DNA of 64,000 nucleotides from Acetatifactor muris (GCA_023664365.1 JAMPFR010000006.1:23524-87523); one strand, 5' to 3'. Positions 51,375 to 60,830 are shown, counted from the first letter of the stretch. The notes: generated by a model not told the origin, from the letters alone. Program-made: numbers and translations.

Positions 51375-51992
51375 TCACATTTTCCCTGCCAGTAAAATTG
51401 CGGCTGCCGGTTCTTTTCCCGGGATTGTTGTTTGCCCGCCTGAGGCTGCGAGCTCCTTCAGCCGCCTTTCCGCCTGTTCCTCAGTCCGGATCTCCCGAAG
51501 CCCCAGCGTCTCCTCCAGGCTCCTTCTGTCCACACCTTCCAGGAACCCGTCCGTGGCAAGCAGCAGCCCCGCCCCGGCTTCCAGGCAGCCTCTGAACTGT
51601 CCCGGCAGCTCCACTGCCCTGCCCCGCCCGAAGGAGGTGCTCAGCAGAAACAGGTTCTGTCCGCCTCCCAGCGCCAGAAGCTCCTCGCCTACCCCCAGAA
51701 GCAGGGTCAGCCTTCTCCCTCTCCGGGCTGCTCCTCCTGAGAGATCGGTTATGTCCGTCAGTTCCTTTTCAAACCGCTTCAGCCACAAAGCCGGCCGGGC
51801 CGCCGCCCTGTGCCAGGGTATCCCTCTGCTCCAGTTCAGAAGAGATTCCGCCGTATCACGGCATATTCCGCTGCTTTCCGCCGTACAGAGACAGGCAAAG
51901 CAGACCGGCGTCCGCCGGCATAAAAACTGCTGCAGCAGGAGAGAGCATCCGCTCTCTCCCTGCCGCCTGTAACAGGTTGTCAAATATTCCAT
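51375..51992 (-). CDS. Degenerate PP2C-like phosphatase-related protein
   Basis: A 205-residue protein whose C-terminal third resembles PP2C Ser/Thr phosphatases: GAGLLLATDGFLEGVD matches the conserved DG motif and the end PAAAILLAGK the last strand. The metal-binding motifs are not intact: the expected first D-G pair reads CTAESSG and the final DN is lost, so catalysis is doubtful. It lies just before the kinase gene and could be a pseudo-phosphatase partner. Alternatively it is an unrelated protein that shares this motif. Confidence 0.5.
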   Translation of the reverse strand: MEYLTTCYRRQGESGCSLLLQQFLCRRTPVCFACLCTAESSGICRDTAESLLNWSRGIPWHRAAARPALWLKRFEKELTDITDLSGGAARRGRRLTLLLGVGEELLALGGGQNLFLLSTSFGRGRAVELPGQFRGCLEAGAGLLLATDGFLEGVDRRSLEETLGLREIRTEEQAERRLKELAASGGQTTIPGKEPAAAILLAGKM

Positions 51993-52018
51993 AGGAAAAT
52001 TGTCCTCGATTTACATTC

Positions 52019-53095
52019 TTACTTTATAAAGATATTTACCAGATCATTAAAGAAGATAATTATCATCAGAACTATGAAAAACATCAGGCCCACAAAATGA
52101 ACGAGGCCTTCCTTCTCAGGCGGCACCGGCTTGCCCCGGATTACCTCCAGCAGCAGAAACACAAGCCGTCCGCCGTCCAATGCCGGAACAGGCAGAAGAT
52201 TCAATATTCCCAGATTCACAGAGAGCATTACGGTGATGTTCAGCATATTCAGAAGAACATTCTGCCAGCCGTACTGCCTGGATTCCTTATAGGTAGCTCC
52301 CACCACATTCACCGCAATACCTACGGGGCCTGCCACATCTTTTCTGGAAACCCGGCCCTTAAACAGCATCTTCAGGCTGGTGTACGTCATCTTCACCGAA
52401 TACCGCACCTCATACCAGGCGTATTTCAGCGACTGTATCCCCTGCGGATGCGCAAAATCATTGTTGCTGATACCCAGAAGATAATATCCGTACTGCTCGT
52501 CATACTGAGGGGTCAGCATTGTAGTGTACCGCTGCCCGTCCCGCTCATACACCACCTTCAGATCACCGCCCTGATAGGTCAGCTGCATATATACGGAAAT
52601 CTCCTGATACAGGTTGATCCTCTCCCCGTTCAGGGATATGATCCTGTCCCCCGCCTGCAGCCCCGCGGCCTGGGCGCCGCTGCCCTCCGCAACCGCAGAC
52701 GCAATCGGATCCCGTATATAGCTTATATTTGCCACGATAATGGAAAGGATAAAAGCCAGCACCAGATTAAATAAAGGCCCCGCCACCACCGTGGCAATTC
52801 TCGCCCAGACTTTGGCTTTCAGAAAGGAGCCCGGCCCCGGCTCTTTTATCTGGTGTGTTACCTCATCTCTCTCCACCACGCCGTCTTCCCCTTCAAACAT
52901 GCAGGCGCCGCCTATGGGGAACAGTTTCAGGGAATAGATGGTTTCTCCCTTTTTGCGGGAAATAATATTGGGCCCCATTCCTACCGAAAATTCCACCACA
53001 TGTATACCGTTTGCCTTGGCAATCAGGAAGTGGCCGAATTCATGGGCTATAACCACTACCCCGAAGATGACAATAAACCAAATAAGCGTTACCAT
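52019..53095 (-). CDS. rseP: Site-2 protease RseP-type zinc metalloprotease
   Basis: A 358-residue intramembrane metalloprotease that cuts anti-sigma factors or signal-peptide remnants. The zinc motif HEFGH is in the first helix, a PDZ domain is present (AAGLQAGDRIISLNGE), and the second-zinc-ligand motif NLLPVPALDGGRL is near the C terminus. It lies directly after dxr on the minus strand, with the start touching the dxr stop (TAAATG), the usual Gram-positive order with cdsA and uppS. Confidence 0.95.
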   Translation of the reverse strand: MVTLIWFIVIFGVVVIAHEFGHFLIAKANGIHVVEFSVGMGPNIISRKKGETIYSLKLFPIGGACMFEGEDGVVERDEVTHQIKEPGPGSFLKAKVWARIATVVAGPLFNLVLAFILSIIVANISYIRDPIASAVAEGSGAQAAGLQAGDRIISLNGERINLYQEISVYMQLTYQGGDLKVVYERDGQRYTTMLTPQYDEQYGYYLLGISNNDFAHPQGIQSLKYAWYEVRYSVKMTYTSLKMLFKGRVSRKDVAGPVGIAVNVVGATYKESRQYGWQNVLLNMLNITVMLSVNLGILNLLPVPALDGGRLVFLLLEVIRGKPVPPEKEGLVHFVGLMFFIVLMIIIFFNDLVNIFIK

Positions 53096-54244
53096 TTACC
53101 GTTTCATCCTTCCTGCAATATATTCATAAGTTTCCGCCTCCGCCTCCAGAATGGCGTCCACCCCCGGGTTGGGAACCCGTCTGTGATGCTCCATAGCCTC
53201 CTCTATTATCTCCGGAATCTGCAAATATGTTATCCTTCTGTCCAGGAACAGAGACACTGCCCTCTCGTTGGCCGCGTTATATACCGCAGGCATGCTGCCT
53301 CCCTGCTCCGCCGCCCTGTAGGCCAGCGCCAGCCCCCTGAAGGTATCCGTATCCGGCCTTTCAAAGGTCAGGCTTCCCAGCTCAAATAAGTCCACCCGCT
53401 CCCCGGCCATAGGCCGTCTGTCCGGGTAAAACAGGGCATACTGGATCGGCAGCTTCATGTCCGGCATTCCCAGCTGGGCAATAATCCCGCCGTCCACATA
53501 CTGTACCGCGGAATGAATAATGCTCTGAGGATGAACCACCACCTGGATTCTGTCTAAATCCACGTCGAACAGCCATTTTGCCTCCATAACCTCCAGCCCC
53601 TTGTTTACCAGCGTAGAAGAATCAATGGTAATCTTGCGCCCCATGGCCCAATTAGGATGCTTCAGAGCATCCTCCACCCGGATCCCCGCCAGCTGATCCG
53701 CCGTTTTCCCGCGAAAGGGGCCGCCGGAAGCGGTCAGCAGAATTTTCTCTATTTTGTCCGCCGGTTCCCCGTTCAGAGACTGAAATATGGCGCTGTGTTC
53801 ACTGTCTACCGGAAGGATGGACACACCACGCTCCTTTGCCAGAGGCATGATGATATGCCCTGCAGTCACCAGCGTCTCCTTGTTTGCCAGGGCAATGTCC
53901 TTACCGGCCCTGATGGCGGCAATGGTAGGCCTGATACCAATCATTCCCACAATGGCAGTCACCAATACCTGACTTTCCGGGAAAACCGCGATTTCCAGCA
54001 GTCCCTCCATTCCCGCAACGATTTTTACGTCCAGATCCCCGACCCGGCTCCGAAGCTCCGCCGCCGCTTCTTCGCTCCACATGCCCGCCAGTGCGGGACG
54101 GAACTCCCGAATCTGCCGCTCCATTTTCTCCACACTGCTTCCGGCCGCAAGGGCAGCCACCTGCAAATCAGGATGACTGCGCACCACCTCCAGGGTCTGT
54201 GTGCCAATGGAGCCGGTGGAGCCCAAAATTGCTATTTTCTTCAT
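53096..54244 (-). CDS. dxr: 1-deoxy-D-xylulose-5-phosphate reductoisomerase
   Basis: A 382-residue enzyme of the MEP isoprenoid pathway. The NADPH motif GSTGSIGTQTLEVV, the substrate and metal segment VDSEHSAIFQSL and the conserved ASGGPFRG region are present. It converts DXP to MEP with NADPH and Mn2+, supplying isoprenoids for the lipid carrier made by uppS. Confidence 0.97.
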   Translation of the reverse strand: MKKIAILGSTGSIGTQTLEVVRSHPDLQVAALAAGSSVEKMERQIREFRPALAGMWSEEAAAELRSRVGDLDVKIVAGMEGLLEIAVFPESQVLVTAIVGMIGIRPTIAAIRAGKDIALANKETLVTAGHIIMPLAKERGVSILPVDSEHSAIFQSLNGEPADKIEKILLTASGGPFRGKTADQLAGIRVEDALKHPNWAMGRKITIDSSTLVNKGLEVMEAKWLFDVDLDRIQVVVHPQSIIHSAVQYVDGGIIAQLGMPDMKLPIQYALFYPDRRPMAGERVDLFELGSLTFERPDTDTFRGLALAYRAAEQGGSMPAVYNAANERAVSLFLDRRITYLQIPEIIEEAMEHHRRVPNPGVDAILEAEAETYEYIAGRMKR

Positions 54245-54290
54245 ATGCTCTTCATTCCTCTGTTATCCGTTCCTTTTTCATGTCTGCCTG

Positions 54291-55121
54291 TCAGCGTCCC
54301 AGCAGAAAAACAATCAGGAAATAAGTCAGCGGAGCCGTCACAATCACACTGTCAAAGCGATCCATAATTCCGCCGTGCCCCGGTATCAGCTTTCCGTAAT
54401 CCTTGATATTTCTGTTCCGCTTTATGGCGGAAGCCGCCAGGTCTCCCACCATACCTGCAATACCTCCAAGCCCGCAGATAACCGCTATCGGGATTATAGC
54501 CTCTAACCTTAAACAGACCCCATACAGCACGCCGATGAGAGCCGCGCCAATCACGCCGCCGATGCAGCCGCCAAGGGTCTTCTTGGGACTCAGCCGGGGA
54601 AATATCTTTCTCCTGCCCACCAGCTTTCCCACACAGTACGCGCAGGTATCGCAGCCCCAGGCGCTGATGAGAATCAGCCACACCAGCAGGATTCCATCCT
54701 TGTGCATCCTTGTCATGTCAATAAAGGACAGCATCACCGGGGCGTACAGGAATGCAAAAATCGACGCCATGACAGATTCCGCCCGGTATTTGGGGAATGC
54801 CAGCACATAGACCAGCAGCTCCCCCAGAAAGAGGAAAACAATACAGGGCATTATGTAGAACAACCTATCGCCCTCCAGCACTCCCACATCCCGAAGCAGC
54901 AGCACTCCGTAATAGGCCGTCACTGCGACAATACCCACAAGCTCCGGCACACTGATTCCCTTACTGCCTTCTTCCCTGACTCCCAGGGCTCCGGTCAGCT
55001 CCAGAAAACCAATCAGGGAAACCACATACAGAACTGCGGGCAGCAGCGGCGCCCCCACCCAGAAGGAAACAAATGCAATCACCAACAGCACTGCTCCGCT
55101 CAAAAGCCTGGTCCAGAACAT
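54291..55121 (-). CDS. cdsA: Phosphatidate cytidylyltransferase
   Basis: A 276-residue membrane enzyme with about eight helices that makes CDP-diacylglycerol from phosphatidate and CTP. The signature KDYGKLIPGHGGIMDRFDS is intact, preceded by the SPKKTLGG loop. It is 46 bases upstream of dxr on the minus strand. Confidence 0.95.
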   Translation of the reverse strand: MFWTRLLSGAVLLVIAFVSFWVGAPLLPAVLYVVSLIGFLELTGALGVREEGSKGISVPELVGIVAVTAYYGVLLLRDVGVLEGDRLFYIMPCIVFLFLGELLVYVLAFPKYRAESVMASIFAFLYAPVMLSFIDMTRMHKDGILLVWLILISAWGCDTCAYCVGKLVGRRKIFPRLSPKKTLGGCIGGVIGAALIGVLYGVCLRLEAIIPIAVICGLGGIAGMVGDLAASAIKRNRNIKDYGKLIPGHGGIMDRFDSVIVTAPLTYFLIVFLLGR

Positions 55122-55125
55122 AAGG

Positions 55126-55845
55126 TCACACCTCCTTCACTCCGCCGTACTTTCTGTCTCTATGATTATATGCCTCCACAGCTTTTATCAATTCTTCCTT
55201 CGTAAAATCCGGCCAGGGTACGGGCGTAAAGTAGAACTCCGTGTAGGCCAGCTGCCACAGAAGAAAATTGGAAATCCGCTGCTCGTTGCAGGTGCGTATC
55301 AGTAAATCCGGATCCGGAATTCCCGCAGTGTCCAGAAAACCGCTGAACACCTCCTCCGTAAGCTCTTCCGGGCGTATCTTCCCTGCCGCTATGCTGTCTG
55401 CCAGCTTTCCGGCTCCCCGAAGGATTTCATCCCTGCCGCCGTAATTGATGGCAATCTGGAAATGAAGGCCGTCATTGTCCTTTGTGGCCTGCTCCAGTTC
55501 CTCAATGCGGGTGCGTATATCCTCGTCCAGCCGGGATTTTTCCCCCAGCACCCGGACACACATTCGATTCTTTTTCGCTGTCTGCAGACAGGTCTTCATA
55601 TAATTCCGCAGCAGCTTCATCAGCGCGTCCACTTCGTCCTTCGGCCTGTTCCAGTTCTCCGTGGAAAAGGCGTAAACCGTCAGATACTGAATCCCCATCC
55701 GATACGCTTCCTCACAGATGGTTTCCACCGTCTTTGCCCCCTGGACATGCCCGTAATTCCGGGGCATTCCCTTAGCCTTCGCCCAGCGTCCGTTGCCGTC
55801 CAGAATAATTGCCACATGCCTGGGCATCTTTAACTCTTCGCCCAT
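55126..55845 (-). CDS. uppS: Undecaprenyl (isoprenyl) diphosphate synthase
   Basis: A 239-residue cis-prenyltransferase that makes the C55 carrier of peptidoglycan precursors. The first motif ILDGNGRWAKAKGMPR has the catalytic Asp, and RTCNEQRISNFLLWQLAYTEFYF is the C-terminal signature. It is cotranscribed with cdsA and dxr, linking isoprenoid supply to cell-envelope lipids. Confidence 0.96.
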   Translation of the reverse strand: MGEELKMPRHVAIILDGNGRWAKAKGMPRNYGHVQGAKTVETICEEAYRMGIQYLTVYAFSTENWNRPKDEVDALMKLLRNYMKTCLQTAKKNRMCVRVLGEKSRLDEDIRTRIEELEQATKDNDGLHFQIAINYGGRDEILRGAGKLADSIAAGKIRPEELTEEVFSGFLDTAGIPDPDLLIRTCNEQRISNFLLWQLAYTEFYFTPVPWPDFTKEELIKAVEAYNHRDRKYGGVKEV

Positions 55846-55938
55846 AAAATCCCTTTCATATTTTATTTATTACATTGCTTCGGCTTCGCACAAAGGGGAG
55901 CGGAATTCTTTCCACTCCCCCGCTAAAGCTCTTCACAT

Positions 55939-56490
55939 TCAGACCGTCAGAATTTCCTTAGACTTGCTCTCCATCAGAGCGTCAATGTCCTTAATAAACT
56001 TATCCGTCAGCTTTTGTAAATCATCCCCCAGCTGCTTGATTTCATCCTCCGAAACATCCTCTTTTGCCAGCTTCTTAAAGGCGTCGTTTCCGTCTCTGCG
56101 GATATTGCGGACTGCCACCTTGCCCTCTTCCGCCTTTTTCCGCACCTCCTTCACCAGATCCTTTCTGCGCTCCTCCGTCAGTTCGGGGAACACAAGCCGA
56201 ATCACGCTGCCGTCATTGGTAGGGTTTATACCGATGTCGGACACCTGAATGGCCTTCTCGATTTCCCTGAGCATAGATTTCTCCCAGGGCGCAATCTGGA
56301 TGATGCGCGCCTCGGGCACAGTCACATTACCCACCTGCTGAATGGGCGTGGGCGTTCCGTAATAGTCCACCCGCAGCTTATCCAGCACATGGGGGTTAGC
56401 CCGTCCTGCGCGAATGGCCGCATAATCGGTCTCAAGAAATTCATATGCCTTTTTCATTTTATCTTCGTACGGTTGTAATCTGGAATCCAT
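55939..56490 (-). CDS. frr: Ribosome recycling factor
   Basis: A 183-residue helical factor that releases ribosomes after termination with EF-G. Conserved features are AIRAGRANPHVLDKLRVDYYGTPTP and the C-terminal helix IKQLGDDLQKLTDKFI. It follows pyrH closely, in the standard pyrH-frr-uppS-cdsA order. Confidence 0.97.
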   Translation of the reverse strand: MDSRLQPYEDKMKKAYEFLETDYAAIRAGRANPHVLDKLRVDYYGTPTPIQQVGNVTVPEARIIQIAPWEKSMLREIEKAIQVSDIGINPTNDGSVIRLVFPELTEERRKDLVKEVRKKAEEGKVAVRNIRRDGNDAFKKLAKEDVSEDEIKQLGDDLQKLTDKFIKDIDALMESKSKEILTV

Positions 56491-56502
56491 AATGTTTTCT
56501 CC

Positions 56503-57198
56503 TTACACTGTTACTCTGGTGCCGGTAAAAGTCCCCTTCACGGCATTGACGATACTGTTCTCCTCATTCAGTCCGAATACCCGCATGGGCATATGATTAT
56601 CCCTGGCCAGAATAGACGCCGTCATATCCACCACCTGAAGATTTTTTGCAATTACCTCATCAATGGTGACTGTATCATACTTCCTGGCAGCCGGATTCCT
56701 GCCGGGGTCATCGTCATAAACGCCGTCAATGGACTTTGCCAGCAGAATCACTTCCGCCTCTACCTCGATGGCCCGCAGCACCACTCCCGTGTCCGTTGAA
56801 AAATAGGGATGCCCCGTGCCGCCTGCAAAAAAGACTACCTGGCCCTGCTCAAAATATTTGTCTGCCCTGTCCTTTGAAAAAAGCTTCGTAAAGGAGCCGC
56901 ACTCAAAAGGAGTCAGAATATTGGTCTTCATCCCCACGGAGCGGAATATCTCAGACACATAGATACAGTTCATGACCGTAGCCAGCATACCAATCTGATC
57001 CGCCTTGGTACGGTCAATATTTTCACTGGTTCTGCCTCTCCAGAAATTCCCGCCGCCCGTGACAATTCCTACCTGAATACCGTCGTCCGCCAACTGCTTT
57101 ACCTGCAGGGCCACGCCTCTGACCGTTGCTTCGTCAAACCCGGTCTTTTTGTCTCCTGCAAGCGCTTCCCCACTGAGTTTCAACAAGATTCTACGCAT
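56503..57198 (-). CDS. pyrH: UMP kinase
   Basis: A 231-residue amino-acid-kinase-fold enzyme that phosphorylates UMP with ATP. LKLSGEALAG at the N terminus, the GGGNFWRGR motif and DDDPGRNPAARKY are typical. It starts the frr-uppS-cdsA-dxr-rseP run, 24 bases after the bactofilin gene. Confidence 0.97.
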   Translation of the reverse strand: MRRILLKLSGEALAGDKKTGFDEATVRGVALQVKQLADDGIQVGIVTGGGNFWRGRTSENIDRTKADQIGMLATVMNCIYVSEIFRSVGMKTNILTPFECGSFTKLFSKDRADKYFEQGQVVFFAGGTGHPYFSTDTGVVLRAIEVEAEVILLAKSIDGVYDDDPGRNPAARKYDTVTIDEVIAKNLQVVDMTASILARDNHMPMRVFGLNEENSIVNAVKGTFTGTRVTV

Positions 57199-57222
57199 AT
57201 TTCCCCCTGTCAGGACTTAAAC

Positions 57223-58449
57223 CTACTGCTGCTCGCTCTGCTTTGCCTTTGTCTTACGGGACGGCTCAGGCTTGTACTCATCAAAGAAAGAAGTAGGGCT
57301 GACGTCCGCGTAGCACTGGGAGCACATACCCTCAATAACCGCACCGTTGTTAATCTGCACGGACTTGGACTTGATATTGCCCATAACGATTGCGGAAGCA
57401 TCCAGAATCACAGGGCCCTTTACATCAATATCACCTTTTACCGCACCGGCAATGGCTGCGCTTGTAGCCGTAATATTGCCGATAATAACAGAGCTTGCTC
57501 CAATCTTCACAGCGCCCTCGCTCACAATCTCGCCGTTAATCTTTGCGCTCTCCGCATAAATCTCTGCGGCCCTGGAATTGCCGTTCACATGACCGGTAAT
57601 ATTCAGCTTGCCCAACGCGTCAATATTTCCGTTCACGGTTCCGATTACATCTATGGAACCCTGGGTGGAAACATCACCCGTAATTGTCATTCCCTCTGTA
57701 ATGACAGACGTCTCATCCGTTGCTTCCATGTCTCTTGCCAATTCCTTATCTTCCATATCCATTTCTTCCTCTTCTCCTTTACTTTGTTCTATGATTGTTT
57801 CGTTTTGCACTGTCTCATCCTGCATCGCTTCATATTGCAATGCTTCATATTGTATTGTCTCGTCCTGCGCTGCTTCATCCGGCATTGCTTCACCTTGCAT
57901 TATATCGCTCTGCGCTGCTTCATCCGGCACTGCTTCACCTTGCATTATATCGCTCTGCGCTGCTTCATCCGGCACTGCTTCACCTTGCATTATATCGCTC
58001 GGCACTGCTTCGTCCGGCTGCTGCACGTCCTCCTGCGCTTGTCCGCCGTCAAGGCCCTCCTCCAGCATCTGCGCCAGCAATTCCTCCATCTCCGCGTCTG
58101 CTTCGGGCTCAGCCGTTTCCGTCTCAGGCCCCTCTGCCGCTCCATAGCCGCTGTCCGGTTCAGGCGCTTCCGCTGCAGGATCAGGCTGTGTCACAGCCTC
58201 CTCCGCTCCGAAACCACCGTACAAATCAGGCGCTTCCGCTGCGGGCTCCGGCTGCACTGCATCTTCCGCCGTTTCCGGCTCCATTTCCTCCGGAAGCCGA
58301 TAATCATCAATGTTCTTGAGCATCTCATCCAGGGAGACGCCGGGATCATCCAATGTCGTCGGCTCTTCCGCTTTGACCTTTTCCTCCTCAGGCATCAGTT
58401 CATTCACAGCCTGGGATAAGTCTTCTTTTAAATCCGAGAAAAAACCCAT
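57223..58449 (-). CDS. Bactofilin with a repeat-rich acidic N terminus
   Basis: A 408-residue protein. The C-terminal third (about 250-385) is a right-handed beta-helix bactofilin domain (GDVSTQGSIDVIGTVNGNI, GNITATSAAIAGAVKGDI) that polymerises into cytoskeletal filaments without nucleotide. The N-terminal two thirds are strongly acidic and disordered and include three near-identical 15-residue units (EAAQSDIMQGEAVPD) encoded by 45-base DNA repeats at 57871-58005. Most bactofilins have short tails, so the tail may be a flexible hook or length variable. It lies between a polysaccharide deacetylase and pyrH. Confidence 0.88.
   Translation of the reverse strand: MGFFSDLKEDLSQAVNELMPEEEKVKAEEPTTLDDPGVSLDEMLKNIDDYRLPEEMEPETAEDAVQPEPAAEAPDLYGGFGAEEAVTQPDPAAEAPEPDSGYGAAEGPETETAEPEADAEMEELLAQMLEEGLDGGQAQEDVQQPDEAVPSDIMQGEAVPDEAAQSDIMQGEAVPDEAAQSDIMQGEAMPDEAAQDETIQYEALQYEAMQDETVQNETIIEQSKGEEEEMDMEDKELARDMEATDETSVITEGMTITGDVSTQGSIDVIGTVNGNIDALGKLNITGHVNGNSRAAEIYAESAKINGEIVSEGAVKIGASSVIIGNITATSAAIAGAVKGDIDVKGPVILDASAIVMGNIKSKSVQINNGAVIEGMCSQCYADVSPTSFFDEYKPEPSRKTKAKQSEQQ
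57871..58005. repeat. Three 45-base tandem repeats inside the bactofilin gene
   Basis: Units at 57871-57915, 57916-57960 and 57961-58005, nearly identical and in frame (15 residues each). Shorter related units continue to the left (57820-57870). Confidence 0.9.
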
Positions 58450-58475
58450 TGTAAATCAAACCCTCCATTCATTCT

Positions 58476-59618
58476 TTAGTCACCGGGCGTTTCCTCCCGG
58501 CGTTTTATATGTTGAACCAGCTCCGTGTCTTCTGTAATCGGAAGAATCACCGTATCCTCCAGAGCTAAAATGTTCTCGATAATCGTTGGCAGCGCCTCCA
58601 CCGTCGTGGACTTGGACGCCGCGTCGTGCATCAAAATCACCGATGTTCCAAAACGTTCAATGCCGGCTGTGCTGTTCTTCACCAGTTCCTCCACCGAGAG
58701 AAGCTTTTTCCCGCCATCCCCCGACGCTATATTCCAGTCAAAGAACCGCACTCCCTGCGTATCCAGATAATCCGCAAATACCTCCATGTCGATGTCACTG
58801 ACCGAATTGGAGCTTCCGCCCGGAAAACGGTACACCGTGCTCTCCACTCCGGTAACCTCATACACATAATCATGTATTTTCCTATAATCTCCGGCAAAGT
58901 CCTCCGGCGAATTATAGATCTCCGCGTACTTATGACTGTAAGAGTGCATCCCCAGAGTATGCCCCCTGTTCACAATCTCCTGCATTGCCTCTCTGGCATA
59001 ATCGGTCTCCTTCCCCACCACGAAAAAGGTTGCCTTTACGCCGTAGCTGTCAAGTATGTCCAGAATATCATAAGTATATTTGCTGGGGCCGTCGTCAAAG
59101 GTAAGATACACCTTATGAGCCGCAGTTATTCCCGGATCTTCGGCTTCGGCAGACCCCTCAGGCTGCACACCGTCGGAAGCTTCCCCGGAGCCTTCCGTTT
59201 CCCTAAACGCATCAGAGGCCGAAAGTCCTTCCTCTCCCTGAACAGTATCTGCATCCCCCGGCTCTTCCTCTGCTCCCTGCGCCGCATTCTGCGCGGGAAT
59301 CCACTCCTGCTCAGGCTGCTCCCGCTCGGCGCCGCCTGACCTTGCACTGCCTTCACCGGTAGTCATGGCCTCCCGGTTCAGCTCGTCCAGGCGCTTCTCC
59401 TGCTCTGTCACAATATTTGTCAGCGTCTCCACCTGTACGATCAAGCTGTCCAGGGTTTTATCCATGCTCTGTATCCGTTCCAACAGGATAAAGCATAAGA
59501 CAGTGGGGAGCAGTATCACCATCACTGCTGTCAGAATAATACATTTTTTCAGCATTTGTATACGCTGTCGTCTGGCGGCAGCTGCGCGTTTATTGTCCTC
59601 CGCCATAATATCATCCAT
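58476..59618 (-). CDS. Membrane-anchored polysaccharide deacetylase
   Basis: A 380-residue protein: an Arg/Ala-rich cytoplasmic N terminus, one membrane helix (about 25-47), a coiled-coil stretch (48-75), an acidic Glu/Ala/Gly-rich linker (80-165) and a NodB domain. The domain has the metal and catalytic motifs TFDDGPS, HSYSHKY and RFPGGSS. It should deacetylate peptidoglycan or another N-acetylated glycan outside the cell. I chose Met at 59618 because a strong extended -10 (59642-59647) lies just upstream; Met at 59606 is possible. Confidence 0.88.
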   Translation of the reverse strand: MDDIMAEDNKRAAAARRQRIQMLKKCIILTAVMVILLPTVLCFILLERIQSMDKTLDSLIVQVETLTNIVTEQEKRLDELNREAMTTGEGSARSGGAEREQPEQEWIPAQNAAQGAEEEPGDADTVQGEEGLSASDAFRETEGSGEASDGVQPEGSAEAEDPGITAAHKVYLTFDDGPSKYTYDILDILDSYGVKATFFVVGKETDYAREAMQEIVNRGHTLGMHSYSHKYAEIYNSPEDFAGDYRKIHDYVYEVTGVESTVYRFPGGSSNSVSDIDMEVFADYLDTQGVRFFDWNIASGDGGKKLLSVEELVKNSTAGIERFGTSVILMHDAASKSTTVEALPTIIENILALEDTVILPITEDTELVQHIKRREETPGD

Positions 59619-59641
59619 TCTATTTTCACTTTTCAGACTTA

Positions 59642-59647
59642 AGTATA
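59642..59647 (-). promoter_or_regulatory. Extended -10 promoter of the deacetylase gene
   Basis: TGC-TATACT on the minus strand (-10 at 59642-59647). The -35 is weak (TTTCCG). It gives a leader of about 17 bases if the start is at 59618. Confidence 0.6.
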
Positions 59648-59725
59648 GCATATTCCCTCTTTTTCGGAAAGACAAAAATAAAATTTTTCATACTTATACG
59701 ATTTTACGGGAGTTTATCAGCCCTC

Positions 59726-59754
59726 TTGCAGGATTTTTCGGGATATGCTACAAT
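59726..59754 (+). promoter_or_regulatory. Promoter of the DAHP synthase gene
   Basis: TTGCAG (59726-59731), 17-base spacer, TGC-TACAAT extended -10 (59749-59754). No T-box or other leader is visible in the 47 bases before the ATG. Confidence 0.8.
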
Positions 59755-59801
59755 AAACCGGGTCTGTAAATAGGATTGCCGAAGAAAGGAATACAATATA
59801 C

Positions 59802-60830
59802 ATGAGCTTTGAATTTGTAAAAAAACTTCCCACGCCCGCAGAAATCCGGGAACAGTTTCCGCTCCCCGAAGATCTGGTTAAAATAAAGGAAGCCAGGGAC
59901 GCGGAAATCAGAGAGGTGCTTACCGGCAGGAGCGATAAGTTTCTTGTCATCATCGGGCCCTGCTCCGCAGACAATGAAACAGCAGTCTGCGACTATGTGA
60001 CCCGGCTTGCCAAGGTCAACGAACAGGTCAGCGACAAGCTGATCCTGATTCCCCGGATCTACACCAACAAGCCCCGCACTACCGGCGAGGGCTACAAGGG
60101 TATGGTACATCAGCCCGATCCGGAGGGGAAGCCGGACTTTCTGGCCGGTCTGATCGCCATGCGGAAAATGCACATCCGGGCCATGGCGGAGACGGGTCTC
60201 ACCGCCGCCGACGAAATGCTGTACCCCGAAAACTGGCGCTATGTATCGGACATTCTCTCCTATGTGGCAATCGGCGCCCGCTCCGTGGAGGATCAGCAGC
60301 ACCGCCTGACGGTCAGCGGCTTTGACGTGGCCGCAGGAATGAAGAATCCCACCAGCGGTGATTTGTCCGTGATGCTGAACTCCGTCTATGCGGCCCAGCA
60401 TCCCCACTCCTTTATTTACAGGGGCTGGGAGGTCAATACCACCGGCAACGACCTGACTCACACCGTTTTGCGCGGGGCCACCAATAAGCATGGCAACAAT
60501 ATTCCCAATTATCACTATGAGGATTTGAACCTTTTGCTGGAAATGTATGATAAGATGGATTTAAAGAATCCTGCCTGCGTCATCGACGCCAACCACTCCA
60601 ACTCCGGCAAGCAGTTTGAGCAGCAGATTCGGATTGTCAAAGAGGTTATGCACAGCCGCAAATTAAATCCGGATATCCACAAGCTGGTAAAGGGCGTTAT
60701 GATTGAAAGCTATATCGAGGAGGGCTGTCAGAAGGTAGGCGGCGGCGTCTACGGAAAGTCCATCACCGACCCCTGTCTGGGCTGGGAGGACTCCCGAAAG
60801 CTGATTTACGATATTGCGGAATACGAGTAA
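59802..60830 (+). CDS. aroF: 3-deoxy-7-phosphoheptulonate synthase (class I)
   Basis: A 342-residue enzyme that condenses PEP with erythrose 4-phosphate at the entry of aromatic amino acid synthesis. It has the class I AroFGH layout: IIGPCSADNE, PRIYTNKPRTTGEGYKGM (PEP binding), and DANHSNSGK (metal and substrate). Which feedback inhibitor applies (Phe, Tyr, Trp) is not clear. It is alone on the plus strand between two minus-strand genes. Confidence 0.95.
   Translation: MSFEFVKKLPTPAEIREQFPLPEDLVKIKEARDAEIREVLTGRSDKFLVIIGPCSADNETAVCDYVTRLAKVNEQVSDKLILIPRIYTNKPRTTGEGYKGMVHQPDPEGKPDFLAGLIAMRKMHIRAMAETGLTAADEMLYPENWRYVSDILSYVAIGARSVEDQQHRLTVSGFDVAAGMKNPTSGDLSVMLNSVYAAQHPHSFIYRGWEVNTTGNDLTHTVLRGATNKHGNNIPNYHYEDLNLLLEMYDKMDLKNPACVIDANHSNSGKQFEQQIRIVKEVMHSRKLNPDIHKLVKGVMIESYIEEGCQKVGGGVYGKSITDPCLGWEDSRKLIYDIAEYE

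Noticed and set aside
59755-59801. T-box or trp leader upstream of DAHP synthase
   Set aside because: Only about 47 bases of leader with no hairpin or specifier.
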